In this document: positions 1 through 7,547 of the stretch, in pieces
Position numbering within the stretch: position 1 is the first letter of the stretch
Layout: each line of letters starts with the position of its first letter
Source: Solirubrobacteraceae bacterium
GTDB taxonomy: Bacteria; Actinomycetota; Thermoleophilia; Solirubrobacterales; Solirubrobacteraceae
Assembly (NCBI GenBank): GCA_016462625.1
Contig: JAEMSV010000101.1
Coordinates: 1-13,260 of the forward strand
Direction: 5' to 3'
Length of the DNA: 13,260 nt
Translations under genes and position numbers: made by a program
The notes under the pieces: model-generated
The model's input: only the letters and a program-made list of their open reading frames with translations
Database searches by the model: none
What the model was told of the DNA's origin: nothing

Positions 1-978
1 ATCGAGGACCTCGTCGGCCAGGTGCCGTACGAGAAGGTCTGGGGCCTGCTCGTCGATGGCTCGTTCGAACCGGGCCTGCCGCCCGCCGAGCCGCATCCTC
101 TGACGGTCCGCTCCGGCGACCCTCGAGTAGACGTGCAGTCCGCGCTCGCGATGCTCGCACCCGAGTGGGGGATCCCGCCGCTGCTCGACCTCACCGAGGA
201 GGAGGCACGCGAGGCGCTCGCCCGGGCGTCGGTCCTCGCGCTGAGCTTCGTCGCGCAGTCCGCGCGCGGCCTGGGCAAGCCGTGGGTCCCGCAGTCCGAG
301 GTCGACAAGGCCACGTCGATCCCCGAGCGCTTCCTCATCCGCTGGCGCGGCGAGGCGAACCCCGACCACGTCAAGGCGATCGACGCCTACTGGATCAGCG
401 CGGCCGAGCACGGCATGAACGCGTCCACCTTCACGGCACGCGTGGTGGCGTCGACGGGCGCAGATCCCGTCGCCGCGCTCTCCAGCGCGGTGGGCGCGCT
501 GAGCGGCCCGCTGCACGGCGGCGCGCCCTCCCGCGTGCTGAAGATGCTCGACGAGGTCGAGGCGCAGGGCGACGCGGACGCGTGGGTCAAGAACGCCCTG
601 GATTCCGGCGAGCGGCTCATGGGCTTCGGCCACCGCGTGTACCGCGCCGAGGACCCGCGGGCGCGCGTGCTCCGCCGCACGGCGAAGGAGATCGGCTCGG
701 CCCGGTTCGAGGTCGCCGAGGCGCTCGAGCGGGCAGCGCTCGCCGAGCTCCGGGCCCGCAAGCCCGACCGCGTCCTGGCCACGAACGTGGAGTTCTGGAG
801 CGCGGTCGTCCTCGACACCGCCGAGGTGCCCGCGGACCTGTTCACGAGCATGTTCACCTGCGCGCGGGTGGCCGGCTGGTCGGCCCACATCCTCGAGCAG
901 AAGCGCGAGGGGAAGCTCATCCGGCCGAGCGCGAAGTACGTCGGTCCGGGCCCGCGCAGCGTGGCCGAAGTGGCCTAG
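1..978 (+). CDS. Citrate synthase, CitA-like (5' end outside window)
   Basis: Condenses oxaloacetate and acetyl-CoA to citrate (entry to the TCA cycle) in the cytoplasm. The reading frame is open from base 1, so the gene starts upstream. The first residues read IEDLVGQVPYEKVWGLL, the segment that follows the usual citrate-synthase YRGYDIEDL block, so the GTG at 22 is an internal valine codon and not the start. Visible family blocks are HGMNAS (first active-site His, codon 409-411), GPLHGGAP, MGFGHRVYR (second His, codon 631-633) and NVEFWSAVVLD. In the last block the usual catalytic Asp of NVDF is Glu (codon 790-792). I recall the same NVEFW in the mycobacterial CitA (citrate synthase 2) branch, so this is probably a subfamily trait and not a defect. 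The C-terminus AHILEQ...RPSAKYVGPGPR is also CitA-like. The gene ends in TAG and no partner gene follows on this strand. The family call is firm; the subfamily is inferred. Confidence 0.95.
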   Translation: MEDLVGQVPYEKVWGLLVDGSFEPGLPPAEPHPLTVRSGDPRVDVQSALAMLAPEWGIPPLLDLTEEEAREALARASVLALSFVAQSARGLGKPWVPQSEVDKATSIPERFLIRWRGEANPDHVKAIDAYWISAAEHGMNASTFTARVVASTGADPVAALSSAVGALSGPLHGGAPSRVLKMLDEVEAQGDADAWVKNALDSGERLMGFGHRVYRAEDPRARVLRRTAKEIGSARFEVAEALERAALAELRARKPDRVLATNVEFWSAVVLDTAEVPADLFTSMFTCARVAGWSAHILEQKREGKLIRPSAKYVGPGPRSVAEVA

Positions 979-993
979 AAAAGGGCGCGTTGC

Positions 994-1009
994 GGGGTCA
1001 TCGGGCCCC
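994..1009 (+). terminator. Weak hairpin after citrate synthase gene
   Basis: GGGGTC-ATCG-GGCCCC forms a six-pair stem (one G-U pair) with a four-base loop, 15 bases after the citrate synthase stop codon. No T-tract follows, so termination is only plausible. The position in a convergent intergenic region supports it. Confidence 0.35.
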
Positions 1010-1035
1010 TGGACGGATGTTCTACTCCAAAATCC

Positions 1036-1076
1036 CTACCAGGGGGTAGACCTCCAGGTACGGAGACGTTTACAGT
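1036..1076 (+). promoter_or_regulatory. AT-richer promoter-like island with inverted repeat
   Basis: In the gene-free stretch 979-1261, bases 1021-1080 are visibly less GC-rich than their surroundings. They hold an inverted repeat CTACC-AGGG-GGTAG (1036-1049). A possible plus-strand promoter is TAGACC (1047-1052), 18-base spacer, TACAGT (1071-1076). The repeat overlaps the -35-like box, as an operator would. The only reading frame directly downstream is a 19-codon ORF (1081-1140) with no recognisable features, and the next plus-strand gene starts at 1521. Function unknown; this could be a small-RNA promoter or chance. The rest of 979-1261 holds only short hairpins: 1118-1133, 1209-1227 and 1232-1247. 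Confidence 0.3.
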
Positions 1077-1261
1077 TCACATGGCGCGGGCTTCGGCTCG
1101 CTCGACAGAGACATCCCGGCGCTCCCCGGCGCCGGCTTGAAGGTTGCGTGCCAGCGGCCGTTGTTCCCCCTCCAGTCGTTGGCTACAGCGCATCCGTTTC
1201 GGGGGCGGGGGTCTTGGACAGGGACCCTCGCCTCCACTTCCTTGGAGAGCTCGTGCGGGCG

Positions 1262-1474
1262 CTAGTGGACGGGCGGCAGCGGATCCGGCGGCGCGCCGGG
1301 CTGCTGGTCGGGCCAGTGCCCGTGCTCGTCGTAGAAGGCGCGGTTGTGGTCCTCTTCGTCGCGCTCGCGCGTGCTGCTCGCGGAGACCCGCAGCATCACG
1401 ACGATGGACGCGATGCCGCCGACGACGCCGATCACGCCCCAGGTGGTGTCGATGATGCCGGCGAGGACGAACAC
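1262..1474 (-). CDS. Small membrane protein, 70 aa, unknown function
   Basis: No function recognised. With a GTG start at 1474 the protein begins MFVLAGIIDTTWGVIGVVGG. Residues about 2-29 form one hydrophobic membrane helix. A charged tail follows (STRERDEEDHNRAFYDEHG) and ends Pro-rich (PPDPLPPVH). The hydrophobic-then-charged layout with a clean stop looks like a real small protein and not a shadow frame. The same frame is open up to 1807, but there it runs antisense to the PPOX gene and reads as low-complexity Ser/Arg, so I reject the longer version. It is divergent from the PPOX gene with only 46 bases between the two start codons, so promoters must overlap and transcripts may start at or near the start codons. 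No clear Shine-Dalgarno sequence precedes the GTG. Small stems at 1232-1247 and 1209-1227 lie downstream. Existence is likely; the start is moderately certain. Confidence 0.6.
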   Translation of the reverse strand: MFVLAGIIDTTWGVIGVVGGIASIVVMLRVSASSTRERDEEDHNRAFYDEHGHWPDQQPGAPPDPLPPVH

Positions 1475-1520
1475 GTCCAGACATCGTCGCAGGGATGCGC
1501 TCCTGTGCGATCCTCGGTCC

Positions 1521-1918
1521 ATGGCCGCGCTCGAAGACGACGCCCGCGCCCTGCTCGGCGGTCGCAGTTTCGGCAACCTCGCCACGCTGCTCCCCGACGG
1601 CTCGCCGCACGTGATTCCCGTGTGGGTCGGCGCCGAGGGCGAGCACGTCGTCTTCTTCACCCAGCCCTCGTCGCGCAAGGCACGCAACATCGCCGCCGAC
1701 CCGCGCGTCGCGATCTCCCTGATCGACGAGGACAACCCGTACCGCAGCCTCGCGATCCGCGGGGCCGTCACCGGCACGCTCGAGGGCGACGAGGCGCTGG
1801 CGGTCATCGACCGGATCTCACAGCGCTACACGGGCCAGGACTTTCCCATGCGCAGCGGGGTCGTCTACCTGGTCACCCCGGATCGCGTGCGGGTGACCGA
1901 GCTGCCGTTCACGCACTG

Positions 1919-1919
<1 letters not shown>
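1521..1919 (+). CDS. PPOX-class (F420/flavin-type split-barrel) oxidoreductase, 132 aa
   Basis: Resembles the small pyridoxamine-phosphate-oxidase-fold proteins of the Rv1155 type, which in actinobacteria use F420 or flavin for redox chemistry on unidentified substrates. Diagnostic stretches are FGNLATLLPDGSPHVIPVWV (residues 17-36, first barrel strands), SRKARNIAADPRVAISL (51-67, the basic segment that usually contacts cofactor phosphate) and the C-terminal SGVVYLVTPDRVRVTEL. The length fits this subfamily. ATG 1521 is chosen because family similarity begins there; the frame upstream to 1344 is antisense to the small membrane protein. No Shine-Dalgarno is visible. GATCCT at 1509-1514 lies at -12 to -7 if the transcript begins at the ATG, so leaderless translation is possible. 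The stop TGA overlaps the ATG of the next gene (TGATG, 1917-1921), so the two are probably co-translated. Cofactor and substrate cannot be read from the sequence. Confidence 0.85.
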
Positions 1920-2814
<895 letters not shown>

Positions 2815-2818
<4 letters not shown>

Positions 2819-4191
2819 GAGATCGTCAGCTTCTTCGTGGTCGTCGTCTTGTTCTTCGCCGTGTCCGTCGCGGTGAAGCGCAGCGTCCCCTTCAGCTTCT
2901 TGCGGCCGGAGAGCTTCTTCTTCGCGATCTTCAGCTTCAGCGCGAGCTTGCCCGGCTTCTTCGCCGTTCCACGTGCGCTGCCCAGCGTCTTCTTGCCGAC
3001 GAGGAGCTCGACCACGATCGTGCCGGGCTCGTCGACGTTGACGTTCAGCGTGAGGCCCTTCTTCAGCTTCGCGCGGGTGGTGGAACCGGGCGGCGCGAGC
3101 AGCTTCAGCTTGGGGCCGAGCCGGTCGGCGGCGATGGGGGTGCCGCCCCCGCCGCCCACCGTCTGACCACCGCTGCCGGCCGGGTCGCCGCTCGGCGGCG
3201 CGCCGGCCCCGGGGCCGGCCTGGATCGCTGCGCCGAACTCGAACGCACCCACGTCGGGCACCGGTCCCTGGCTCCGGGCCCTGCCCTCGACGTCGGTGTC
3301 CCCGAGGTCGCCGACGACCGTGCCGGCGTCGATGAGCGGCGAGCCGGCGGCCGGCCGCCCGTCGGCGTCGAGGGTGAGGGCCGCGAGGTCCAGCCGTGAG
3401 CCGGTCGCCGGGCCGGAACCCGCACCGGGCACCTCAGCGGAGCTTCGGACGGCCGAGGTCGTGAGCTGGACCGCGAGCGGGCCGCCGCCCGGTCCGGAGC
3501 CGTACTCCAGGTCGACGGCGCCACGGGCCACGGTGTTGACCAGCTCGAGTGACGCCGGGGCCGCGAGGGCGTTGAAGCCCGAGATGGCCGTTCCGCCGGG
3601 CGCGAGCGCGGTGACGCCCACGAGGCGGGTCGTGTTCCCGTACACGGTGGCGCTGACCGCGATGCCGCCTGCCTTGCTGGCGATCGCCGTGCTGTTGCGC
3701 ACGATGGCCTTGTCGTCGAGGCGCAGCGCCGCCGCTCCCGCGGACCGGACGGTCGTGTTCTCGATCAGGAGCGGGAGGGTCGCGCCGGGCAGCGTCTCAA
3801 GGCCGCTGCCGGTCCCGGTCTGCTCGATGATCAGGTCCCGGAGGACGTTCCCGCCGCTCGCGCGGATGACCTGTGCGGGGTCGCTGCCGGTGATGGTCGG
3901 CCGCGGCTGGCCGGGCGCTCCTCGGAGGATCGTCTGCCCGCCGGGGCTCACGAACAGGTCGTAGTCGTCGGCGTCGTACGTGCCCGGGAGCAGGGTGACG
4001 GTGTTCGGCGCCGCGGGCGGCACCGACCCGGCGCCGGTGAGCGCGGTCTTCAGTCGGCAGGGATCCCCCGCCGAGCATGCGGCGCCGGTGGACGCGTTGG
4101 GCGCCGCGAACCGCTCAAACGCGGCAGCCGGCGCCGCGCTGACACAGGTCAGTGCAAGCGCGACGGACAGGACGCGGAGAGCGGGAAGCAC
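2815..4191 (-). CDS. Secreted parallel beta-helix (pectate-lyase-like) protein with Lys-rich C-terminal domain, 458 aa
   Basis: Exported surface or matrix protein. GTG 4191 is the preferred start: GGAG sits nine bases upstream, and the product begins with a clean signal peptide (MLPALRVLSVALALT..., probable cleavage after AAPAAA, about residue 24). GTG 4209 is a possible alternative. Residues about 27-318 have the repeating short beta-strand and Asn/Thr/Val pattern of right-handed beta-helix proteins (for example VLRDLIIEQ, LIENTTVRS, AIVRNSTAIAS) and end with SPLIDAGT and PDVGAFEF, a motif seen at the end of many bacterial right-handed beta-helix proteins. A Gly/Pro linker (about 320-355) leads to a strongly basic Ig-like domain (360-458) with many Lys pairs. 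Such domains recur in exported proteins of this bacterial group and may bind acidic wall polymers. No lyase catalytic residues can be assigned. It lies 53 bases after ohr, separated by a hairpin, so independent expression is likely. Confidence 0.85.
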
Positions 4192-4205
4192 CCGCGCATT
4201 CTCCG

Positions 4206-4220
4206 TCACCGGACCGGTGA
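4206..4220 (-). terminator. Hairpin between ohr and the beta-helix gene
   Basis: TCACCG-GAC-CGGTGA gives a six-pair stem with a three-base loop, 24 bases after the ohr stop codon. A second small repeat, GCGC-AA-GCGC (4221-4230), lies beside it. No T-tract follows. It may end the marR-ohr transcript, or it may lie in the leader of the beta-helix gene, where it would cover the alternative GTG at 4209. Confidence 0.4.
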
Positions 4221-4244
4221 GCGCAAGCGCACCGGATACGGGTC

Positions 4245-4685
4245 TTACGCGTCGACCGCCTCGCCGTTCGCCGTCAGCACGACGTCGATGTTGCCGCGGG
4301 TCGCGTTGGAGTACGGGCAGACCTGGTGCGAGAGGGCGACGATCTCCTTCGCGTCCTCCGCCGACGCCTGGGGCAGCTGCACGTGCAGCTCGACGGAGAG
4401 CTTGAAGCCGCCATCGCCGGTCGGATGGAGGTTGACCTTGCTGTCGATCTCGACGTCTCCCGCCTCGACGCGCTTGCGCCGGGCGACGACGCCGATCGCG
4501 CCCTCGAAGCACGAGGCGTAGCCGACCGCGAACAGCTGCTCGGGGTTCGTGCCGCCGCCCTGGCCGCCCATCTCCGTGGGGAGGCGCAGATCGACCTCGA
4601 GCGCCCCGTCGGTCGTCGTGCCGTGGCCCTCGGCGCGGCCGCCTGTGACGTGGGCTTCGGCGGTGTAGAGCGTCTTGTCGGACAT
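4245..4685 (-). CDS. ohr: Organic hydroperoxide resistance protein Ohr (OsmC/Ohr family), 146 aa
   Basis: Thiol peroxidase that reduces organic and fatty-acid hydroperoxides in the cytoplasm, normally recycled by lipoyl-protein dithiols. Both family cysteines are present: C59 in GYASCFEGA (peroxidatic) and C123 in HQVCPYSNATRGNIDV (resolving). The Arg and Glu that activate the reactive thiol in known Ohr proteins match R17 (GGRAEGH) and E49 (GTNPEQLFA). The length is close to the usual about 140 residues, and the CPYSNATRGN signature separates Ohr from the OsmC branch. ATG 4685 is preceded by GGAGG four bases upstream. The gene follows the marR-type gene by 17 bases on the same strand, so the two form an operon read from the divergent region at 5075-5194. 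The assignment is firm. Confidence 0.95.
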   Translation of the reverse strand: MSDKTLYTAEAHVTGGRAEGHGTTTDGALEVDLRLPTEMGGQGGGTNPEQLFAVGYASCFEGAIGVVARRKRVEAGDVEIDSKVNLHPTGDGGFKLSVELHVQLPQASAEDAKEIVALSHQVCPYSNATRGNIDVVLTANGEAVDA

Positions 4686-4702
4686 GGGGCCTCCAGAGGG
4701 GA

Positions 4703-5074
4703 TCAGGACGCGCTGAGCGTTTCGCTCAGGACACGGTCATGCGTGGGCGCGGCTTCGTCGTGCAGTACCCGGCCTTCGTCGGTGATGCACGTCCAGATCC
4801 CGCGGCGGTCGTGCTCGCACATCGTCCGGCAGGCGAGGCCGCGATCCTCGAGCCGGCCGACGAGCCGCGACAGCGCGCTCTGGCTCAGGTGGATCTCGTC
4901 GGCGAGCTCCTGCATCCGCAGCTTGCCCTCGTCGCTCTCGACGAGCCGCTGGAGCACGGCGAAGTCGGTGGCCGAGAGCGCGTGCTCGTCGCCGAGCGCC
5001 TGGTCGAGCGCGCAGCTGACCTTCGCGTGCTTGGCGACGACGTCGCGCCAGGTCTGCTCGAGGTCACCGGACAT
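4703..5074 (-). CDS. MarR-family transcriptional regulator, 123 aa
   Basis: Winged helix-turn-helix repressor, probably dimeric. The recognition region is LRMQELADEIHLSQSALSRL (52-71), followed by VGRLEDRGL and a wing CRTMCEHDRRGIWTCITDEG (82-101) that keeps the family DRR...T..G pattern. Four cysteines (C21, C82, C86, C96), three of them clustered in the wing, suggest thiol-based sensing; that is an inference. The N-terminus lacks the OhrR block around its reactive Cys, so I do not call it OhrR. The 123 residues are shorter than the usual 140-160, mainly at the C-terminal dimerisation helix. The ATG at 5074 has no Shine-Dalgarno, and a -10-like TACACT lies 12 bases upstream, so the leader is very short or absent. 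First gene of an operon with ohr and divergent from an MFS exporter, which it very likely controls too. Confidence 0.9.
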   Translation of the reverse strand: MSGDLEQTWRDVVAKHAKVSCALDQALGDEHALSATDFAVLQRLVESDEGKLRMQELADEIHLSQSALSRLVGRLEDRGLACRTMCEHDRRGIWTCITDEGRVLHDEAAPTHDRVLSETLSAS

Positions 5075-5078
5075 GGAC

Positions 5079-5098
5079 TGTCGCCAAGTGTATCGACA
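5079..5098. promoter_or_regulatory. Inverted repeat over the marR-type promoter (putative operator 1)
   Basis: TGTCG-N10-CGACA is a perfect inverted repeat of 20 bases, ending four bases upstream of the regulator's ATG. It encloses the minus-strand -10-like hexamer TACACT (5092 to 5087). A MarR dimer bound here would block its own promoter. Inferred autoregulation. Confidence 0.5.
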
Positions 5099-5128
5099 TG
5101 CAAATCATGCTCCTGGAATATTTGCTTG
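5097..5128. promoter_or_regulatory. Inverted repeat in the divergent promoter region (putative operator 2)
   Basis: CATGCAAAT (5097-5105) and ATTTGCTTG (5120-5128) are inverted copies with one mismatch. The perfect core is GCAAAT-N14-ATTTGC (5100-5125). The right arm overlaps the -35 box of the exporter promoter, and the left arm adjoins operator 1. The spacing is somewhat wide for a single MarR dimer site, so two half-sites are also possible. Confidence 0.45.
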
Positions 5129-5154
5129 CGAAGGTAGTTGCGTCTGCATATAGT
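5126..5154 (+). promoter_or_regulatory. Promoter of the MFS exporter gene
   Basis: TTGCGA (5126-5131), a 17-base spacer and TATAGT (5149-5154, five of six matches to TATAAT) form the best sigma-70-type promoter in the window. It would start transcription near 5161 and leave a leader of about 34 bases. TTGCG is repeated at 5138-5142 within the spacer. The surrounding AT-rich bases stand out in this genome. Confidence 0.65.
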
Positions 5155-5194
5155 GCCGACGCTCCGGCACCTCCCCTCTCCGAGGAGCACCCAG

Positions 5195-6631
5195 ATGACC
5201 GCATCCGACACCGCCGCAGCACCGCGCTGGACCGCCCGCGAGTGGGGCGCCCTCCTGGTGCTCTGCGGGGCCCTCTTCCTCGATGGACTCGACGTCTCGA
5301 TGGTCGGCGTCGCCCTGCCCAGCATCGAAGCCGACCTCGGCCTCTCCACGACGTCGCTGCAATGGATCGTCAGCGGCTACGTGCTCGGCTTCGGCGGGCT
5401 CGTGCTGCTCGGCGGTCGTGCGGCGGACCTCCTCGGGCGTCGCAAGGTCTTCCTGACGGCCGTCGCTGTCTTCACCGTGGCCTCACTGATCGGCGGCCTG
5501 GTCGACGACGGCACCGCGCTGATCGCCACCCGGTTCATCAAGGGCGTCGCGGCGGCGTTCACCGCACCGGCGGCACTCTCGATCATCACGACGCGCTTCG
5601 CCGAGGGGCCCGAGCGCAACCGCGCGCTGGCGATCTACACGGCGACCGGCGCGTCGGGCTTCTCGCTCGGGCTCGTGTTCGGCGGGCTGCTCACCGAGGT
5701 GAGCTGGCGCCTGACGTTCCTCATGCCCGTCCCGTTCGCGCTGCTGATCCTGCTGACGGCGCCGCGGCTGATCGCGAAGGACGAGCCTGCGCACCACGTC
5801 GACCGCCGCGGGTTCGACCTGCTCGGCGCGGTCACGATCGCGGCGACGACGCTGGGGTTCGCGTTCACCATCGTGTCCGCCCCCGAGGTCGGTTGGGGCT
5901 CGGCGCGCACGCTGATGTCGCTCGTCGGGGTCGCACTGCTCCTGTTCGCCTTCGTGCGCATCGAACAGCGCGCGGCGGACCCGCTGGTCCGGCTCGGGAT
6001 CCTGAAGTCGCCGCCGCTCGTCCGGGCGAACATCACCATCGCCGCGCTGTTCGGCTCGTGGTGCGGCTTCCAGTTCATCGGCACGCTCTACATGCAGCAG
6101 CTGCTCGGCTGGTCACCGATGGAGATGGCGCTCGCCTTCCTCCCGGCCGGCCTGATCGTCGCGCTGGGCTCCACGCGGGTCGGCCCGCTCGTGGACCGCT
6201 TCGGCACGACCCGGATGATCACGGCGGGTATTACCTCGATGGTCGTCGCGTACATCCTGTTCCTGGGCATCGACACCGACACGCCGTACCTGACGGGGAT
6301 GCTCCCGACGATGCTGTTCGCGGGCGCGGGCTTCGCGCTGGCGTTCGGCCCGCTGAACATGGCCGGGACCAACGGCATCGCCGACGAGGAGCAGGGCCTT
6401 GCCTCGGGGCTGATCACGTCGTCGCTGCAGCTTGGCGGCGCGTTCGGCCTCGCGGTGACGACGGCGGTGATCTCCGCCGGAGTCGACGCCTCCGACGCCA
6501 CGGGCGCGGCGGCCGAGCTCGACGGCTACGCGCTCGGCCTCTTCGCGGCGATCACGATCGCGGCGATCGGGGCGGTCACGATGACGACCGCCCTGGTGCG
6601 GCGCCCGTCAGCCCATCCGGCCACGAAGTGA
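5195..6631 (+). CDS. MFS drug:H+ antiporter, DHA2 (14-TM, EmrB/QacA) type, 478 aa
   Basis: Inner-membrane exporter expected to expel drugs or toxic compounds using the proton gradient. ATG 5195 is preceded by a strong GAGGAG (5182-5187) seven bases upstream. An earlier in-frame ATG at 5138 lies inside the promoter and is rejected. The protein shows the DHA2 signature LDGLDVSMVGVALPSI (29-44), with D30 and D33 in TM1. Motif A is GGRAADLLGRRK (73-84) in the loop after TM2. A motif C-like stretch lies around GASGFSLGLVFGGLL (152-166). The remaining hydrophobic helices fit fourteen in total. The length is typical of this family (about 470-520). The tail overlaps the convergent transglycosylase gene by 24 bases. 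Divergence from a marR-ohr pair suggests derepression by an oxidant, phenolic or antibiotic ligand. The substrate cannot be read from the sequence. Confidence 0.92.
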   Translation: MTASDTAAAPRWTAREWGALLVLCGALFLDGLDVSMVGVALPSIEADLGLSTTSLQWIVSGYVLGFGGLVLLGGRAADLLGRRKVFLTAVAVFTVASLIGGLVDDGTALIATRFIKGVAAAFTAPAALSIITTRFAEGPERNRALAIYTATGASGFSLGLVFGGLLTEVSWRLTFLMPVPFALLILLTAPRLIAKDEPAHHVDRRGFDLLGAVTIAATTLGFAFTIVSAPEVGWGSARTLMSLVGVALLLFAFVRIEQRAADPLVRLGILKSPPLVRANITIAALFGSWCGFQFIGTLYMQQLLGWSPMEMALAFLPAGLIVALGSTRVGPLVDRFGTTRMITAGITSMVVAYILFLGIDTDTPYLTGMLPTMLFAGAGFALAFGPLNMAGTNGIADEEQGLASGLITSSLQLGGAFGLAVTTAVISAGVDASDATGAAAELDGYALGLFAAITIAAIGAVTMTTALVRRPSAHPATK

Positions 6632-7546
6632 GAGCACGTTGTTGACGTACTGCTTCGTGTCGTCGTAAAGCCCGTTGCGCCGGACGCTGCCAAGTCCCTG
6701 GTAGTAGCCGGCCACCGCAGTGGCGACGTCCCCGCCGGTCTCGTTGAGCAGCTGCCTGATGAGGAGGCTGCCGGCCCGGACGTTGTCGCTCGCCGACGCG
6801 CGGTTGAGCGGCGGCTGCGCGAGGGAGCTGTTGATCCAGTCCCACGTACCGGGCATGACCTGCATGATCCCGCGGGCGCCTGCGCTCGAGGTCAGCGCGT
6901 TGTTGTTCCCGCTCTCCTGCCAGGCGATCGCGGCGGCGAGGTCGCCGGGCGCGCCGTGCTGCCCGGCGATCTGGGAGATCTGCGAGCTGGAGAGCCGCTC
7001 GCCGGTGGGGGTCGCCCCGACGCCGGTCGCGGCGGGGCCGCCTTCGGGGCCGGTGGAAGAGGCGACCGCGGCGCCGGGAACTGACGACGGAGATGACGCC
7101 GCGGCCGCGGGAGCCGCTCCGCTGGGGCGGAGCGTGGTTCCGGCCAGGATCAGGTTGGGGTCGGAGATGCCGTTCGCGACGGCCAGCGCCGCGGGGGTGG
7201 TGCCGAGCCGGGCGGCGATCGCGGAGAGCGTCTCGCCGGGCTGGATGACGGTGGTGCCCGCCGTCGGCGCGGGTGCGGCAGCCTGGGCCGCCGGTGCAGG
7301 CGCCGACGGGGCCGGGGCGGCTGGGGCCACGGGCGCGGTACCCGGCGCCGGGACGTTCAGCGTCGTGCCCGAGATGACCCAGGCGTCGGCGGCGACCCCG
7401 TTGGCGGCCGCGAGCGCGGCGGGGCTCATCCCATTCGCGGCGGCGATGCCGGAGAGCGTCTCTCCGGGCTGGACGAGGTGCGCGTCGGCCGCGGGCGTGC
7501 CGAGGCCGAAGGCGCCGAGGGCAATGATCAGCGTGCGTCGAAGCAT
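6608..7546 (-). CDS. Secreted lytic transglycosylase with two LysM domains, 312 aa
   Basis: Cell-wall hydrolase predicted to cleave the glycan strand of peptidoglycan outside the membrane. Domains in order: signal peptide (MLRRTLIIALGAFGLG..., cut near residue 22); LysM 1 (about 24-65, HLVQPGETLSGIAAANGM); an Ala/Pro linker (66-97); LysM 2 (about 99-140, VIQPGETLSAIAARLGT); a Ser/Pro/Gly linker; and an SLT (goose-lysozyme-like) domain (about 186-310). Catalytic Glu is E211 in AWQESGNN; the other SLT motifs are RGIMQVMPGTW (225-235) and AGYYQGLGS (279-287). LysM domains bind GlcNAc-containing glycan and tether the enzyme to the wall. The ATG has no Shine-Dalgarno; instead a seven-pair hairpin ends one base before it. 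It lies 58 bases after the CHASE-GGDEF-EAL gene on the same strand, so read-through transcription is possible. The last 24 bases overlap the convergent exporter gene. Confidence 0.93.
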   Translation of the reverse strand: MLRRTLIIALGAFGLGTPAADAHLVQPGETLSGIAAANGMSPAALAAANGVAADAWVISGTTLNVPAPGTAPVAPAAPAPSAPAPAAQAAAPAPTAGTTVIQPGETLSAIAARLGTTPAALAVANGISDPNLILAGTTLRPSGAAPAAAASSPSSVPGAAVASSTGPEGGPAATGVGATPTGERLSSSQISQIAGQHGAPGDLAAAIAWQESGNNNALTSSAGARGIMQVMPGTWDWINSSLAQPPLNRASASDNVRAGSLLIRQLLNETGGDVATAVAGYYQGLGSVRRNGLYDDTKQYVNNVLSLRGRMG

Positions 7547-7547
7547 G

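Noticed and set aside
1036..1049. A CsoR/RicR-type copper operator
   Set aside because: TACC-N4-GGTA resembles TACCC-N5-GGGTA only loosely; spacing and bases do not match and no copper gene is nearby.
1148..1918. Long N-terminal extension of the secreted protein gene
   Set aside because: The extension overlaps the PPOX gene in another frame and is Arg-rich noise; the signal peptide starts exactly at the ATG at 1919.
4192..4512. N-terminal extension of the beta-helix gene into ohr
   Set aside because: The extra part is antisense-free but overlaps ohr in another frame and is low complexity; the signal peptide and GGAG place the start at 4191.
4703..5074. Calling the regulator OhrR
   Set aside because: It sits next to ohr, but the N-terminal block around the reactive Cys of OhrR is not present, and the cysteines cluster in the wing instead.
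5138..5194. ATG 5138 as start of the exporter
   Set aside because: It lies between the -35 and -10 boxes of the best promoter and lacks a ribosome site; ATG 5195 has GAGGAG at ideal spacing.
5098..6645. Open frame of about 515 codons on the plus strand overlapping the exporter gene
   Set aside because: It is in another frame of the exporter gene and translates to Arg/Pro/Ala-rich low-complexity sequence, the usual shadow in very GC-rich DNA; the exporter frame has clear MFS motifs.
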